Program-made: the position numbers and the translations under genes
Assembly: GCA_902602515.1 (NCBI GenBank)
Contig: CACKRG010000003.1
Coordinates: 1-64,000, forward strand
Direction: 5' to 3'
Length of the DNA stretch: 64,000 nucleotides
Source of the DNA: an uncultured Alphaproteobacteria bacterium
Lineage (GTDB): Bacteria; Pseudomonadota; Alphaproteobacteria; HIMB59; GCA-002718135
Notes under the pieces: model-generated
What the model saw: the letters and a program-made list of their open reading frames with translations, nothing else
Database searches by the model: none
What the model was told of the DNA's origin: nothing
Shown: positions 63,279-64,000 of the stretch, piece by piece
Numbering within the stretch: position 1 is the stretch's first letter
How the letters are laid out: the number at the start of each line of letters is the position of its first letter

Positions 63279-63860
63279 ATGAGTTCTAAATTTAAAATTA
63301 TAAATAAAAAAAATATTCATAAAGGTTTTTTTGAAATGAATGAAGTGACTCTTAAATATAAAAAGATCGATGGTAGTTGGACAAACAATATTAAAAGAGA
63401 ATTATTTGGAGGAGCACAAGTTTCAGCAGTTTTACCCTATGATCCAATAAAAAAAGAAATAGTACTTATTCAACAATTTAGACCTGGAACGATATCCAAA
63501 AATTTTAATAATTTTCTGTACGAAATAGTTGCAGGCATTATAGATAAAGGCGAAAGTGCTGAAACAACTGCAAGACGTGAGTGCATAGAGGAAACTGGTT
63601 GTGAAATCAAAAACATATTACCAATTCAAGGATATTTTCCTGCCCCAGGTTCATCAGAATCTTTCTATCATTTATTCCTTGGAGAAATAGAAGCATTTGA
63701 AGGTTCAAGAAGTATGGGATTAGAAAGTGAAAATGAAGATATTTTAGTTAAGTGTTATAATTTTAGTAAAGTTAAACAGATGCTTCAGAACAAAGAAATT
63801 GTTAATGGAATTACATTAATTGCGTTACAATGGTTTTTTTTAAATATATGTAAGTATTAG
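63279..63860 (+). CDS. ADP-ribose pyrophosphatase-like NUDIX hydrolase
   Basis: A 193-residue NUDIX protein resembling NudF/TrgB ADP-ribose pyrophosphatases. The NUDIX box spans 86-108: G86, E92, R100-E101, E104-E105 and G107 are all present, and GYFPAPGSSESFYH downstream is the NudF substrate loop. It cleaves ADP-ribose to AMP and ribose 5-phosphate. Its stop overlaps the partial gene on the other strand by 2 bases. Confidence 0.9.
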   Translation: MSSKFKIINKKNIHKGFFEMNEVTLKYKKIDGSWTNNIKRELFGGAQVSAVLPYDPIKKEIVLIQQFRPGTISKNFNNFLYEIVAGIIDKGESAETTARRECIEETGCEIKNILPIQGYFPAPGSSESFYHLFLGEIEAFEGSRSMGLESENEDILVKCYNFSKVKQMLQNKEIVNGITLIALQWFFLNICKY

Positions 63861-64000
63861 GTGCCAACTCCTCTCTGATAGGGTTGGACTAACTGTTTAC
63901 AAATTAATGTCATATCTAATGTATCTAAGGTAGGGTCCATAGTTTGATATTCCTGACATTCAAATAGATCGTTTTCTTTCTGTAATACAGTTACAAATAA
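63857..64000 (-). CDS. partial C-terminal fragment of an unknown protein
   Basis: An open frame running in from the right edge of the window to a stop at 63857. The visible 47 residues read LFVTVLQKEN at the start and end QPYQRGVGT; a CKQL and ECQEY segment are present. There is no recognisable family. It is convergent with the NUDIX gene and overlaps its stop by 2 bases, which is typical of real genes in this genome. Confidence 0.5.
   Translation of the reverse strand, partial: LFVTVLQKENDLFECQEYQTMDPTLDTLDMTLICKQLVQPYQRGVGT

Noticed and set aside
1-64000. tRNA, rRNA, CRISPR arrays, insertion sequences, prophage
   Set aside because: Intergenic gaps are too short for most of these, and I saw no tRNA T-loop signatures, spaced repeats, transposase or integrase genes.

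Overview
The window is a gene-dense, strongly AT-rich stretch of a bacterial chromosome. Gene gaps are mostly a few bases, many neighbours overlap, and there are no rRNA or tRNA genes, insertion sequences, phage genes or CRISPR arrays. Gene content points to an Alphaproteobacterium with a streamlined genome, probably marine: cobS/cobT with a J-domain gene and bolA, rpsU beside COQ9, a class I lysyl-tRNA synthetase, ALAS-type hemA, hemJ, a three-gene pntAA/pntAB/pntB set, DUF1244, a COQ9/UbiB ubiquinone set and a GcrA-like zinc domain. The presence of both phosphofructokinase and pyruvate kinase argues for a lineage such as AEGEAN-169/HIMB59 rather than core SAR11. That placement is inference from gene content, not a phylogeny.

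Layout. 56-3662: bolA, divergent from a J-domain gene, cobS and cobT. 3663-11239 (minus): ferredoxin reductase, ferredoxin, a MarR regulator, lysS, pyrD, a HAD phosphatase, rpmB, a queuosine-precursor transporter and tgt. 11293-14505 (plus): ctaA, two short-chain dehydrogenase-like genes and a DUF3108 gene. 14502-23232: phosphofructokinase, a DUF465 gene, COQ9, def, rpsU, the proton-translocating transhydrogenase, a UbiB-family kinase and pepF. 23289-28875: a fatty acyl-CoA ligase, DUF1244, pyruvate kinase, an aspartate-type aminotransferase and a TauE/SafE transporter. 28941-38633 (plus): two saccharopine dehydrogenases (lysine catabolism), uvrB, an HIBCH-like enzyme, a dimethylglycine/sarcosine dehydrogenase-like flavoprotein, an AsmA-like membrane protein and an AEC transporter. 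38626-43748: TPR, GST, LysE, YajQ, RmuC, YqaA and M24 peptidase genes. 43749-48986 (minus): a complete peptide/nickel-type ABC importer. 49129-56449: nth and a heme cluster (hemCD fusion, hemE, hemH, hemF, hemJ on minus; cytochrome b561 and hemA on plus). 56446-62747 (minus): a DMT transporter, a putative envelope cassette (MotA-like channel, giant coiled-coil OmpA protein, pentapeptide-repeat protein, small lipoprotein), cfa, a GcrA zinc-domain-only protein and a small membrane protein. The end holds msrA, a NUDIX gene and a partial gene.

Functional themes are heme and respiratory cofactors (heme, heme A, ubiquinone), NADPH balance (transhydrogenase, ferredoxin reductase), amino-acid and methylated-amine catabolism, queuosine salvage, and cell-envelope energetics. 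Points most worth a second look are the altered base-recognition loop of Tgt next to a precursor transporter; the ferredoxin pair divergent from ctaA over a palindromic promoter; the non-canonical HemC C-terminal extension; the 63-residue coiled-coil repeats in the OmpA-like protein and the genes beside it; and the GcrA-like protein without a DNA-binding domain.
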